Source of the DNA: JANNBN01 sp031430595
Lineage (GTDB): Bacteria; Actinomycetota; Acidimicrobiia; Acidimicrobiales; JANYDT01
Direction of reading: 5' to 3'
Length of the DNA stretch: 64,000 nucleotides
Assembly (NCBI GenBank): GCA_031430595.1
Contig: JANPBU010000030.1
Location: 124,001 to 188,000 of the forward strand
Shown here: positions 8,953 to 17,036 of the stretch, in pieces
How the letters are laid out: each line of letters begins with the position of its first letter
How positions within the stretch are numbered: the stretch's first letter is position 1
Notes under the pieces: model-generated
The model's database searches: none
Seen by the model: only the letters and a program-made list of their open reading frames with translations
What the model was told of the DNA's origin: nothing
Translations under genes and position numbers: made by a program

Positions 8953-9636
8953 ATGCTGTTAGCCGAAGTCGAGATACGACACTCTCGCCCGGTAGCCCCA
9001 ACTCGGCGCGTCGCCCTTGGTTTAACGGTTCTTCCCAGCGAACCAACGCCCGGATGGGGTCCGGTACTACTTGGCGGCCTTATTGCGGCCAACGCACCAA
9101 GCCTCGATACTGATGCGACGATTGACCTGTACCGCCTCGTTGACAACCTTGAAGCCGGTTACTCGGTGCCGCAACCCCAACTTCGCCACCGTTTCCAAAA
9201 AGACGTGGTCGGTCTTGATCGAAGTGTGCACACGTTGGTTGGTGAGGGCGAACAAGTTTGGTTCGATTTCGACGACCACGCGCTTCCCGAAGTCAATGTT
9301 CTTGGGGCACTTTATGCGGCGGTCACTCTTCCGGTCGAGCACCGCAAGGCAACGTTCAACATTATTCGCAAAGCCATGATGTGGGATGGCGGCGTTGATT
9401 TCGCGCTTGTTGCTCACCTACTTGGCGACGAGTCGTCGTTTGCCCGTTGGAACACCATGCCGGTAGATATGCGCTGGGCGATGCAATTGCTTGGCTACGG
9501 GCCAAACGACAAACCAACGAAACTCGATATGAAAGAGCGGTTTCGTGAACGGGTGTGGGGTGCTCACCCCGATCGTGGTGGCGATGCCGAAGAAATGGTT
9601 GGCCTTACCGCAGCTAAACGTATCCTGCTCGGGTAG
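8953..9636 (+). CDS. Protein with C-terminal J-domain-like segment
   Basis: The last ~35 residues look like helix II, the HPD loop and helix III of a DnaJ J-domain (FRERVWGAHPDRGGDAEEM), the signature that stimulates the DnaK ATPase. The preceding ~190 residues do not match a family I recognise and contain no zinc-finger or Gly/Phe region, so this is not DnaJ itself but a specialised J-protein with the J-domain at the C-terminus. Helix I of a full J-domain is not obvious. The start at 8953 (227 residues) is chosen over 8893 because the extra 20 residues look non-conserved; this is uncertain. The downstream hydrolase frame begins near its stop. Confidence 0.6.
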   Translation: MLLAEVEIRHSRPVAPTRRVALGLTVLPSEPTPGWGPVLLGGLIAANAPSLDTDATIDLYRLVDNLEAGYSVPQPQLRHRFQKDVVGLDRSVHTLVGEGEQVWFDFDDHALPEVNVLGALYAAVTLPVEHRKATFNIIRKAMMWDGGVDFALVAHLLGDESSFARWNTMPVDMRWAMQLLGYGPNDKPTKLDMKERFRERVWGAHPDRGGDAEEMVGLTAAKRILLG

Positions 9637-9649
9637 GTTCGGCCTTGGG

Positions 9650-10228
9650 GTGGTTTCGTTCCGGGGGTCTGTCGTGGTTGGGTCGTCGCTAGTGCCAGTG
9701 TTGCTTACCCCGGGGGCTGGCTCTGATTGCAACCATGCTTCTTTGGTAGCGATCGAGGAACGGTTGCGGCCGCGCCTCGTGCACCGAATGAATTTTCCGT
9801 ATCGCGATGCCGGGAAGGCGTTTCCTGACAAAGCACCTGTACTTATTGACGCGATTTGTTCGCGTGTTGACACCGTCTTTGGGGTTGGTTCTCCGGTGAT
9901 ACTTGGAGGCCGTTCAATGGGCGGCCGAATGTGTTCAATGGTTGCGGCCCAGGGGCGACTCAACGTAGTTGCGCTCGTATTGATTGGCTATCCGCTACAT
10001 CCTCCCAAGAAGCCAGATACTTTGCGTACAGATCATTTTTCGAAGCTCAGTGTTCCTTGCCTGTTCATAAGCGGGTCGAAAGATGCGTTTGGCACCCCAA
10101 CCGAACTGGCTGAGGCGACCGCACTGATTCCTGGTGTTGTAACCACACACACGATTGCGGGCGGCGATCACTCACTGCGCAAACAAGGTTCGGTCGTAGC
10201 CGACACGATCGCTGAATGGTTGGCCTAA
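9650..10228 (+). CDS. Alpha/beta-hydrolase of the dienelactone-hydrolase/TEX30 type
   Basis: Small single-domain hydrolase. The nucleophile elbow is GGRSMGGRM, the acid partner is probably in SGSKDAFG and the histidine in GGDHSL, so a Ser-Asp-His triad can be assigned. The early LLTPGAGSD motif is the oxyanion loop expected for this family. The open frame reaches back to 9545, inside the J-domain-protein gene; GTG at 9650 (192 residues, 13 bp after that gene's stop) keeps all motifs and avoids the overlap, but the start is not certain. It probably forms an operon with the J-domain-protein gene. Substrate unknown. Confidence 0.7.
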   Translation: MVSFRGSVVVGSSLVPVLLTPGAGSDCNHASLVAIEERLRPRLVHRMNFPYRDAGKAFPDKAPVLIDAICSRVDTVFGVGSPVILGGRSMGGRMCSMVAAQGRLNVVALVLIGYPLHPPKKPDTLRTDHFSKLSVPCLFISGSKDAFGTPTELAEATALIPGVVTTHTIAGGDHSLRKQGSVVADTIAEWLA

Positions 10229-10251
10229 CTTCTCGTAGCTCTGCGAAGTTA
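10226..10251. terminator. Convergent hairpin spanning both stop codons
   Basis: TAACTTC at 10226-10232 pairs with GAAGTTA at 10245-10251, with extra pairing inside. The TAA of the hydrolase gene and the TAA of the opposing MFS gene form the two outer ends of the stem. No T-run follows, so its strength as a terminator is uncertain. Confidence 0.45.
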
Positions 10252-11478
10252 CCTTGGGTTGAGGTCTTCGAGTTCTCGGTGAGCGGTTTCTGGAAGAAAC
10301 AGCAGCATGATCGTTACTCCAATAATAAGTGCACCTGCTAAAGCAACCATGGTTCGACCAATGGTGAACTGGTCACTGAATTGACCAACGAGTAGCAATC
10401 CAATGGCACTTCCCCCACGGTTCATTGCCGACCCGAACCCACTTGCCCGCGACCGCAGCTCGGTGGGAAATAGTTCAGTCACCATGATTGCCAGTGCAGG
10501 AAGGGCAAACGCACCGGCGAGCGATGCAACCATTGCCGAAACCCACATCACCGGGCCGTTGGTCAAAAACATGATCGAGCTCGCTATGGCGTATCCGAAC
10601 AGCCCAACGCTGGCGGTGAGGCGTCGTCCGCGCCGGTCTGAAATGGCACCGCCCAGTAACACCCCGAACGTTCCCGGTAGATTTGTCAGTAGGCCAAACC
10701 GCGAAAGTTGACCGGCGCTCAGACCACGATCTTCCCGGAGATAGTCATTCAAGAACTGTCGAGCGGGCGTCGTGAACATGCCCATCAGCAAAACCCAAAG
10801 GGCAATGACGAAAAGGCGATTGCGATGCTGCAACCAACGGCTGTCGATGCGGCCAAGTGAGCGCTGCGCTTCTAAGACCTCAAACCGGCTGCTTTCAGGA
10901 ATAAGTCGTCGAATGAGCAACACCGGGATCAGCCCTACGAGGGGAACTAAATACAGCTGCCTCCACGCCGTGAGCGAGGCCCCTGCGAGCGGCAACACAA
11001 CCAAGGTGAGCGCTGAGCCAACCGCCGACGCTGCGACTGCGAACGAAGAACCCCAAGCCCTTGCCGCCGCCGGAAACTCCTCGACGATCATGACGCTGAG
11101 CAGAATGGCGGTCGCGGTAACAAACGATCTCGCCACGATTTGTAACCCAGTGAAAGCTGGCAGCGACGATGCAGTCGAGCACAGGGCAGTCAGGACGGGG
11201 CCAATTGCTGCGCAGGTCAGAAGGGTTCGGCGGCGCCCGATTCGGTCGGCGACACGAAGCATGATCAGCGTGAAAATAATGTCAGATCGGATGAAGGCAA
11301 GAGCCCGCCCCTGTTGTGCTTTCGATGATCCGAATTCGTCGACGATGAACGTGATCGCCTGCGTGGTGATTGAGCCCTGATACGAGGTCGTCGCCGACAC
11401 GACCATCAGCGCGAAGAGCAGTTTCCACTGGGTTCGGGCAATGGCCACAGGGGGACGCAGAAATCCGGGCAATTGCAC
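10249..11478 (-). CDS. Major facilitator superfamily transporter
   Basis: Twelve-helix MFS permease of the sugar/metabolite-porter type. The loop 2-3 signature is visible as RVADRIGRRRT, and the equivalent in the second half is GGAISDRRGRR. The segment PESSRFE after helix 6 resembles the PESPR-type motif of sugar porters. The GTG at 11478 (409 residues) is preferred because a -10 hexamer at 11486-11491 lies 7 nt upstream and overlaps the alternative GTG at 11487. Divergent from the methyltransferase gene with about 65 bp between starts. Substrate cannot be read from the sequence. Confidence 0.8.
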   Translation of the reverse strand: MQLPGFLRPPVAIARTQWKLLFALMVVSATTSYQGSITTQAITFIVDEFGSSKAQQGRALAFIRSDIIFTLIMLRVADRIGRRRTLLTCAAIGPVLTALCSTASSLPAFTGLQIVARSFVTATAILLSVMIVEEFPAAARAWGSSFAVAASAVGSALTLVVLPLAGASLTAWRQLYLVPLVGLIPVLLIRRLIPESSRFEVLEAQRSLGRIDSRWLQHRNRLFVIALWVLLMGMFTTPARQFLNDYLREDRGLSAGQLSRFGLLTNLPGTFGVLLGGAISDRRGRRLTASVGLFGYAIASSIMFLTNGPVMWVSAMVASLAGAFALPALAIMVTELFPTELRSRASGFGSAMNRGGSAIGLLLVGQFSDQFTIGRTMVALAGALIIGVTIMLLFLPETAHRELEDLNPR

Positions 11479-11485
11479 GGCCAAC

Positions 11486-11491
11486 ACTCTA
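11486..11491 (-). promoter_or_regulatory. -10 element TAGAGT of the MFS gene
   Basis: Located 7 nt before GTG 11478. It covers the alternative start at 11487 and so argues against it. Confidence 0.45.
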
Positions 11492-11530
11492 GGTAGGTCT
11501 CAGTCAACTGGTCGCGGCGGCCCCCGGAGC

Positions 11531-11536
11531 TACCCT
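11531..11536 (+). promoter_or_regulatory. -10 element TACCCT of the methyltransferase gene
   Basis: Seven nt before ATG 11544; fits a leaderless start. Confidence 0.5.
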
Positions 11537-11543
11537 TTGGCCT

Positions 11544-12485
11544 ATGACTGGTGAGGGCGGATCAAACATCAAAACATATACGTCGGTTCGTGGTGGTGTT
11601 CGGGGCTTTTTTGGTGACTCTGTTCGCCTGTACAAGGTTCGAAAGAACAATATTCAGTCAGACGTCTCGACAACGATCGAGCAGAAGCAGGTCGTCGAAC
11701 AGGCTTTTGCGTCGGCGACCAAAGGTGAATTGGTAGCCAAAGACGTGCTCGTCTTGGGTGGTGGGCAAACCAGTCGCGAAGTTGTGGCCTTCGGCGTTGC
11801 GAACCGGGTAACCGCCATTGATCTTGACGTCATTCCGCAAGGTTGGAAGCCGGGCCAATACGTGCACTTACTCAAACAAAACGGTCCCGTTCGAACCGTA
11901 AAAACCATTGGACGAAAACTGCTCGGTGTTGATCGAGCGTTCTCGAAAGCGTTACATAAACAACTCGGCATCACGCAGAAAAGTGCGGCAACGCATCTGC
12001 AAATGGATGCTTCGAAGATGACATTTCCCGATGATTCGTTTGATGTGGTGTACTCGCTTTCGGTTTTTGAACACCTTCCAGACCCTGGTGCGGTGTTAGC
12101 CGAAGCGATTCGTGTGCTTCGCCCCAACGGGCTGCTCTATGTGTCGACTCATATGTATCGAGCCGACGGGGGTTGTCACGACCTCCGAATTTTTGCCGGT
12201 GATCGGGCCGCGATCCCGTTTTGGGCTCAGCTTCGACCGTCGGTGAAGCACACCGTTGTTGAGAGTTGCTACATGAACGAATGGAGTTTGCAGCAGTGGC
12301 GGGGTTTGTTTGTGCAGTATTGCCCGAACGCCATGTTGTCGATCGAAAACCATCATGAACCTTTCGGAAGTTTTCTGGTTGGTGAACTTGCTCGCCTTCG
12401 TGCTGGTGGCGAACTAGAGGAATATACCGACGAAGAACTACTTGCGGTAAACGTTCGGTGCGGCTGGCTAAAACCTGCGATCTAA
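11544..12485 (+). CDS. Class I SAM-dependent methyltransferase
   Basis: Rossmann-type methyltransferase, 313 residues. SAM-binding motif I is unusual but recognisable (VLVLGGGQTSREVVAFGV), followed by the acidic end of strand 2 (AIDLDV), motif II (DDSFDVVYSLSVFEHL) and motif III (RVLRPNGLLYVSTH). About 60 residues between strand 2 and motif II (WKPGQYVHLLKQNG onwards) are an insertion, possibly for substrate binding. It resembles methyltransferase-11-type enzymes found in sugar or natural-product pathways, but no pathway genes adjoin it. Divergent from an MFS transporter and 58 bp upstream of meaB. Substrate unknown. Confidence 0.8.
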   Translation: MTGEGGSNIKTYTSVRGGVRGFFGDSVRLYKVRKNNIQSDVSTTIEQKQVVEQAFASATKGELVAKDVLVLGGGQTSREVVAFGVANRVTAIDLDVIPQGWKPGQYVHLLKQNGPVRTVKTIGRKLLGVDRAFSKALHKQLGITQKSAATHLQMDASKMTFPDDSFDVVYSLSVFEHLPDPGAVLAEAIRVLRPNGLLYVSTHMYRADGGCHDLRIFAGDRAAIPFWAQLRPSVKHTVVESCYMNEWSLQQWRGLFVQYCPNAMLSIENHHEPFGSFLVGELARLRAGGELEEYTDEELLAVNVRCGWLKPAI

Positions 12486-12530
12486 TGTTCCTGTGGTGTA
12501 TCGGTCGAGTAACTCGTAGGTTGCTCGGGA

Positions 12531-12536
12531 TACGCT
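12531..12536 (+). promoter_or_regulatory. -10 element TACGCT of meaB
   Basis: Seven nt before GTG 12544. It favours that start over the TTG at 12538, which is only 1 nt away from the hexamer. Confidence 0.5.
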
Positions 12537-12543
12537 CTTGTTC

Positions 12544-13491
12544 GTGCGTCGTCGAGAACCAATTGAACTGTTTGCCTTAGCAAAGGCGGGTGACCGTGGT
12601 GCGCTGGCTCGTCTGGTCTCGTTGGTTGATGAGCAAGGAATCGGGGCTGACAAGATAGCTAATCTCGTGGGTGCACGAATGACGGTTCCGGTAATCGGTG
12701 TAACGGGGCCACCGGGGGCTGGCAAAAGTACACTCGTTGATCGGTTGGTTACCACGTTCCGGGCTCGATCCAAGACCGTATGTGTGCTTGCCATTGACCC
12801 ATCGTCACCTTTTAGTGGTGGGGCAATCCTCGGTGACCGAGTTCGTATGAGCACCCACATAACCGATGAAGGGGTGTTCATTCGCTCGCTTGCCACCCGA
12901 GGTGCGTTTGGTGGGCTCACCGTTTCGGTCCCAGCAACGATCCGATTGTTGAACGCCGTTGGGTTTGATCAACTTATTGTTGAAACGGTTGGCGTCGGAC
13001 AAATTGAACTCGATGTCGCAACGATGGCCGACACGGTCGTCGTCGTGGTTAATCCGGGGTGGGGTGATGAAGTGCAGGCAGCGAAGGCCGGGCTGATGGA
13101 AATCGCTGACGTGTTTGTTGTGAACAAATCAGATCGTCCCGGTGCAGCCCAAACCGAGTCAGACCTACTATCGATGAGCGATTTGGCTACTCGACGTGAC
13201 CTTGGTTGGACACCACCGGTGGTGCGAACCAGCGCCATGCACGGCGACGGAATTGACCAACTCAGCGACGCCATCAATGCACACCAAGCACACCTGACCA
13301 AAAGTGGTGACGGGCAACGACGTCAACTACAACGAGTCGAGCGTGAGATTCGCAGGCGGGTGGCAGCTGAACTCATCCGCCGTACTGACGCACTTGCCTC
13401 GGGCCCGGCCTGGGACGACATGGTGGCCGCGGTTTGTGCAGGCGAGCTCAGCCTTGTGAGTGCCGCAAACGCACTTCTCTTGGGCGACTGA
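12544..13491 (+). CDS. meaB: Methylmalonyl-CoA mutase-associated GTPase MeaB/ArgK
   Basis: G3E-family P-loop GTPase that loads and protects the adenosylcobalamin cofactor of methylmalonyl-CoA mutase. The Walker A box is GPPGAGKST. DPSSPFSGGAILGDR is the family hallmark, ETVGVGQIE holds the switch region and NKSD is the base-specificity motif. The length (315 residues) is typical. The mutase subunits themselves are not in the window. It is followed 29 bp later by an enoyl-CoA hydratase gene with its own -10 element. The nearby cbiZ-cobD genes supply the B12 that this chaperone handles. Confidence 0.95.
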   Translation: MRRREPIELFALAKAGDRGALARLVSLVDEQGIGADKIANLVGARMTVPVIGVTGPPGAGKSTLVDRLVTTFRARSKTVCVLAIDPSSPFSGGAILGDRVRMSTHITDEGVFIRSLATRGAFGGLTVSVPATIRLLNAVGFDQLIVETVGVGQIELDVATMADTVVVVVNPGWGDEVQAAKAGLMEIADVFVVNKSDRPGAAQTESDLLSMSDLATRRDLGWTPPVVRTSAMHGDGIDQLSDAINAHQAHLTKSGDGQRRQLQRVEREIRRRVAAELIRRTDALASGPAWDDMVAAVCAGELSLVSAANALLLGD

Positions 13492-13507
13492 CGGCCCGAG
13501 TTTCACC

Positions 13508-13513
13508 TATCGT
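13508..13513 (+). promoter_or_regulatory. -10 element TATCGT of the enoyl-CoA hydratase gene
   Basis: Seven nt before ATG 13521; it selects this start over the in-frame ATG at 13434 inside meaB. Confidence 0.5.
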
Positions 13514-13520
13514 CACTGGT

Positions 13521-14315
13521 ATGACCGCACACCTCACCGCAACCGACCGCCTCGTCTATCTCGAAAAGCACAACAACGGGGTGGTGGTCATACGGTTGAA
13601 TCGGCCGAAGGTAAACGCCATTTCACCCGAGCTCTCTGACGCCCTACTTGAGTGTGTCGATCATCTGCATGCAGATCTTCCGGGTGCAGTCGTTGTATAC
13701 GGTGGCGAACGGGCCTTCGCAGCCGGTGCCGATATTGCTCGATTTGGTGGGCCAGAAGAAGCCCGCGTTATCGGCGCAGGGCTTCGCCGAAGTTTCGATG
13801 CGCTGGCCGCCCTGCCCAGGGTGACCATTGCAGCAGTCACCGGCTACGCACTTGGCGGCGGATGCGAATTGAGCATGGCCTGCGACCTCCGTTTGGCAGC
13901 CGACAACGCTAAATTCGGCCAGCCCGAAATCTTGCTCGGAATCATTCCCGGGGCCGGCGGAACTCAGCGGTTGGCACGCCTCGTTGGTGTGAGCAGGGCG
14001 AAAGATATCTGTTTGTCAGGACGTCAAGTTGATGCCGAAGAAGCCATGCGAATTGGGCTTGCAGACCGGGTAGTTCCGGCGGCTGACGTGTTGAGTGCGG
14101 CAATAGCTTGGGCCGGAGAATTCGCGAATGGTCCGCTTGCCGTTCAGGGATACGCTAAGCGCGCGATCGATGGTGGCCTCGATGGTTCACTGGCTGCGGG
14201 GCTCACGCTGGAACAAGACCTGTTCGTTGCATCGTTTCGAACCGAAGACTCACAAATCGGAGTCAAATCATTTCTCGAACTTGGGCCGGGAAAGGCAGCA
14301 TTCACCGGACGCTAG
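13521..14315 (+). CDS. Enoyl-CoA hydratase/isomerase family protein
   Basis: Crotonase-fold enzyme, 264 residues, normal family length. The first oxyanion-hole region reads ERAFAAGADIARF and the second ALGGGCELSMACDLRLA. The two catalytic glutamates of true hydratases appear in GCELS and in the PEILLGIIPGAGGTQRL segment, so hydration of 2-enoyl-CoA is likely rather than isomerisation. Its position after meaB suggests acyl-CoA degradation feeding propionyl/methylmalonyl-CoA, which is inference. The last 14 bp overlap the end of the convergent APH-fold kinase gene. Confidence 0.9.
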   Translation: MTAHLTATDRLVYLEKHNNGVVVIRLNRPKVNAISPELSDALLECVDHLHADLPGAVVVYGGERAFAAGADIARFGGPEEARVIGAGLRRSFDALAALPRVTIAAVTGYALGGGCELSMACDLRLAADNAKFGQPEILLGIIPGAGGTQRLARLVGVSRAKDICLSGRQVDAEEAMRIGLADRVVPAADVLSAAIAWAGEFANGPLAVQGYAKRAIDGGLDGSLAAGLTLEQDLFVASFRTEDSQIGVKSFLELGPGKAAFTGR

Positions 14316-15291
14316 TAAGAAACTCTTCGCTGAGACGACAACTACCGTCGGCGAATGTGAGCCCGGTTGTTTTGGCCAGTTCGGTGTCGGGGTGGGTACC
14401 GAACCAGGCCGTAAGTACCAATCTGCGCAACATGATGAAGGTCATCAGTTCGTGTTCAACTGCCTCCTCTAGCGGGGCAACCGAACGGTAACCATTGGAC
14501 CACGCGTCGATGAGGTCGGCGCGCTGCCGGTGATCTTCAATGAACGAGAGCGATGCACCGAGGTCGTATCCGAACCACGAAAAACCACTGTCATCGAAGT
14601 CGAGTACCGAGATGCCACCGTGTGAATCAACGAGAAGATTGGCAAGGCGAAGATCGGCATGTACCAGCCCGAATCGATCTGGCGCGGTGCCAAACTCAGC
14701 GAGTCGGCTGTTCACCTTTTCTGCGCAGCGGCGAAGTACTAGTCGTTCATTTTCGCCAACGCCGAGCCCGTTTTCCAAGCAACCCCAGTGCTCATGCTCA
14801 CCGATCGAATGGTCAGTATCCCAGAGTCGCCGGGTAAAGCCTTTTGGTCGAACCCACGTGCGGGCATGCTGATGTAAGCGCGCAGTGATTTGACCGAGAG
14901 GTTCGAACAGATCGACGAGTCGATCCTCGGTTGGTTCAATACCGGGGAGCCGCCGGAACATCACGGCGAACCGATCAGAGTCAAACGCGCCAACTCGCGC
15001 CCGAACAACTGAGGTCCGATCAATCGTCTTCACCACTTCCGGGGTGACAACCCCGGTATCGTTTCGAACCGCTTGCAGCCAGGCAAGTTCCGAATCGATC
15101 TCTTCAGCGGATGAATATCCAGCTCGGTGGATACGGAGTACATGATCGGCGCCAATGGCAAACGTGGTGTTTTCTGAAACGTTCATCAGCACGATCTCGG
15201 CATCTGGGTCAACATTCCATTGAGGAAGTAGTGATCGAGCATGGTCGCTTAACGCGACCGACTCGTGTAACCCGTCGGGCCCTTCGCTCAT
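14302..15291 (-). CDS. APH-fold small-molecule kinase, coupled to cobD
   Basis: Phosphotransferase of the aminoglycoside-phosphotransferase/RdoA/choline-kinase fold, 329 residues. The catalytic loop is VHADLRLANLLV (HxDxxxxN) and the metal-binding acidic motif is LDFDD, so it should be active. The ATG at 15291 overlaps the TGA of cobD as ATGA, which fixes the start and implies translational coupling. Longer in-frame reading would run through the 18-bp repeat that encodes the CobD tail. Family members phosphorylate amino alcohols, homoserine or sugars. Here, after cbiZ and cobD, an amino-alcohol or threonine kinase for the B12 nucleotide loop is an attractive but untested role. Confidence 0.75.
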   Translation of the reverse strand: MSEGPDGLHESVALSDHARSLLPQWNVDPDAEIVLMNVSENTTFAIGADHVLRIHRAGYSSAEEIDSELAWLQAVRNDTGVVTPEVVKTIDRTSVVRARVGAFDSDRFAVMFRRLPGIEPTEDRLVDLFEPLGQITARLHQHARTWVRPKGFTRRLWDTDHSIGEHEHWGCLENGLGVGENERLVLRRCAEKVNSRLAEFGTAPDRFGLVHADLRLANLLVDSHGGISVLDFDDSGFSWFGYDLGASLSFIEDHRQRADLIDAWSNGYRSVAPLEEAVEHELMTFIMLRRLVLTAWFGTHPDTELAKTTGLTFADGSCRLSEEFLTSVR

Positions 15292-16280
15292 TGGACGATC
15301 CCGGCCCGTTGAAAGATCCCGGCCTGTTGAAAAGTCCCGGCCCGCTGAAAAGTCCCGGCCCGCTGAAAAATCCAAGGCATAATAAGTGCACAGATTAAAC
15401 TGATCCGTCGAGAAAGTGACACCGCTCGGCGAATATCACCAATTTCTGTTGCTCTGCCCTCACCGAGTAAACCTCGGTCTTCGATCACGCCGTCGTAGGT
15501 ATTTGATCCACCCAACTGAACCCCAAGCGACGCAGCGAAGGCCGCCTCGATGACGCCGCCATTCGGCGAAGGGTGTTGGGGCGCATCCCTCAGCACGACA
15601 CTCGCGACGTGGCGAGCCGCCCGCGGAGATACCGCGATAACGGCGAGCGCACCTAACCTGGCTGGTAGCCAATTCACGAGGTCGTCGAGCCGAGCATTGG
15701 CCCAGCCGAAGTTTTCGTATTGAGGTGTGTGATGGCCAACCATTGCGTCAAGGGTGTTAACGGCACGGTGAGCGAGAACCAGCGGAGCACCCCCGATCGA
15801 TGCCCACATAAGTGATGAAATCACTGCATCGATGGTATTTTCGGCAACCGACTCAACAACGGCTCGGGCGATTTCAGACTCGTTCAAGTTGGTAGTTGAA
15901 CGGCCGACGAGTGATACCACCCGTTCTTTTGCCGCCTCCAGGTTGCCACTTTCCAGCATGGATCCAACCAGAAGCGCTTCGTCGGCCAACATTTTTGTGG
16001 CGATAGCAATGGTTGTGCAGGCTGCTGTCGCAAGATGTCGACCGAAAACCCGCTTGGCAACGGATCCGACGCCAAGGCCAATCCCCACGCCAATTGCGCA
16101 GTGGGTGAGACCAGCTAGTCGATGATCAGCGTAGGTAGTTTGTTCAACTCGATTCATCAAGGCACCGAAACCGACGACCGGGTGAATCGAAACTGGCGGT
16201 TCCCCAAAGACCCGGTCGAGGCCAAAACCGATCAAAATGGCCGCAGGCATGGCCCACGTGGCGTTGCGAGATCGGGTCAT
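15288..16280 (-). CDS. cobD: Adenosylcobinamide-phosphate synthase
   Basis: Integral membrane enzyme (CbiB/CobD) that joins adenosylcobyric acid to aminopropanol or its phosphate. Typical features are the opening GFGLDRVFGEPP...HPVVGFGALM, the central ESVAENTIDAVISSLMWA and the downstream AHRAVNTLDAMVGH and ENFGWANARLDDLVNWLPARL. About 305 residues are canonical; the C-terminus then carries an extra tail of four near-identical hexapeptides (FQRAGT type) encoded by an 18-bp tandem repeat. It overlaps cbiZ by 4 nt upstream and the APH-fold kinase by 4 nt downstream. No cobalamin riboswitch is seen upstream of the operon. Confidence 0.93.
   Translation of the reverse strand: MTRSRNATWAMPAAILIGFGLDRVFGEPPVSIHPVVGFGALMNRVEQTTYADHRLAGLTHCAIGVGIGLGVGSVAKRVFGRHLATAACTTIAIATKMLADEALLVGSMLESGNLEAAKERVVSLVGRSTTNLNESEIARAVVESVAENTIDAVISSLMWASIGGAPLVLAHRAVNTLDAMVGHHTPQYENFGWANARLDDLVNWLPARLGALAVIAVSPRAARHVASVVLRDAPQHPSPNGGVIEAAFAASLGVQLGGSNTYDGVIEDRGLLGEGRATEIGDIRRAVSLSRRISLICALIMPWIFQRAGTFQRAGTFQQAGIFQRAGIVQ
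15298..15372. repeat. 18-bp tandem repeat, about four copies, in the cobD 3' end
   Basis: Units of the type CCCGGCCCGCTGAAAAGT repeat four times with one to three changes each. In the cobD frame they encode the hexapeptide FQ(R/Q)AG(T/I). The copy number multiplies six residues at a time without a frameshift, so the CobD tail can vary in length between strains. Confidence 0.9.
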
Positions 16281-16996
16281 GGTCGAGAGCTCTTGAGTTT
16301 GTGCTGACGGTCCAGGTTTTCAGTGACGGCTTGGTAGGTCGCTGCAGCCAACCGTTCGCCCCAATACGACAGGGGACCACCGAATATTTCCTCAGCTTTG
16401 GCTCGAGCACCTGGGTTGTTTTGCGTGTTGAAGAGGTCGGGGCAAACCAAACAAATGGCGTCGCTTGCGGTGCCGGTTCCAGCAATACCCGCGTCAAACA
16501 AGGCCTGGGTTTTTGCTTCGGTGATCGTCGAGATTGCATTCACTAATGCCGCATCGCTCAGCGTTTGACGTACACCGCAAACTAGATTTATCGTTCCAGG
16601 TGGTGCCGGTTTAGGTGGCTCTTGGTTAGGTGACCCGAGTGATGAGAGCGGTCGGGTTGCGTCATACGCCCAGATCGGCTTACTCACACCAACTGTCGCA
16701 ACGACGCTCGCCCCTTCGACTGAACACATCGTACGTGTACGAACATCTACCGCGGTTAACAGCCCTACCCCGATGCCCGACAATTTGAGATCTTTGGCGA
16801 CTGTGGCAACATGAATTTCAGGATCGACTCGGCTGTATTCGCTGTCGACCGTCATGTTAAGAATCCATTTGGGCCGAGTTACGCCGCCGCCAACACTGGC
16901 CGAGGTTATTGACCGCATGGGCGCACCGAAACGCCACAGCAGGAGGGGGCCTGATGCACCTTCTTGAGGGGAAATCTCGATGACGGCGTGATGCAT
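16277..16996 (-). CDS. cbiZ: Adenosylcobinamide amidohydrolase
   Basis: CbiZ cleaves the aminopropanol side chain from adenosylcobinamide or pseudocobalamin, giving adenosylcobyric acid for re-assembly by CobD. Family features are the LLTAVDVRT and GVSKPIWAYDATRP regions, the TINLVCGVRQTLSDAALVNAI segment, TEAKTQALFDAGI and TGTASDAICLVCP. The 239-residue length is typical. The stop overlaps the cobD start by 4 nt. Together they form a salvage and remodelling pair, suggesting that this organism takes up foreign corrinoids. The HD-GYP gene ends 40 bp upstream on the same strand. Confidence 0.9.
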   Translation of the reverse strand: MHHAVIEISPQEGASGPLLLWRFGAPMRSITSASVGGGVTRPKWILNMTVDSEYSRVDPEIHVATVAKDLKLSGIGVGLLTAVDVRTRTMCSVEGASVVATVGVSKPIWAYDATRPLSSLGSPNQEPPKPAPPGTINLVCGVRQTLSDAALVNAISTITEAKTQALFDAGIAGTGTASDAICLVCPDLFNTQNNPGARAKAEEIFGGPLSYWGERLAAATYQAVTENLDRQHKLKSSRP

Positions 16997-17036
16997 GTTT
17001 CCTAGTTTGCCAGTGGTGCAGACGTGCAGTGTTCGT

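Noticed and set aside
16997..17036. Cobalamin riboswitch before cbiZ-cobD
   Set aside because: The gap before cbiZ is only 40 bp and no B12-box-like sequence is seen before it or before the response regulator that heads the run.
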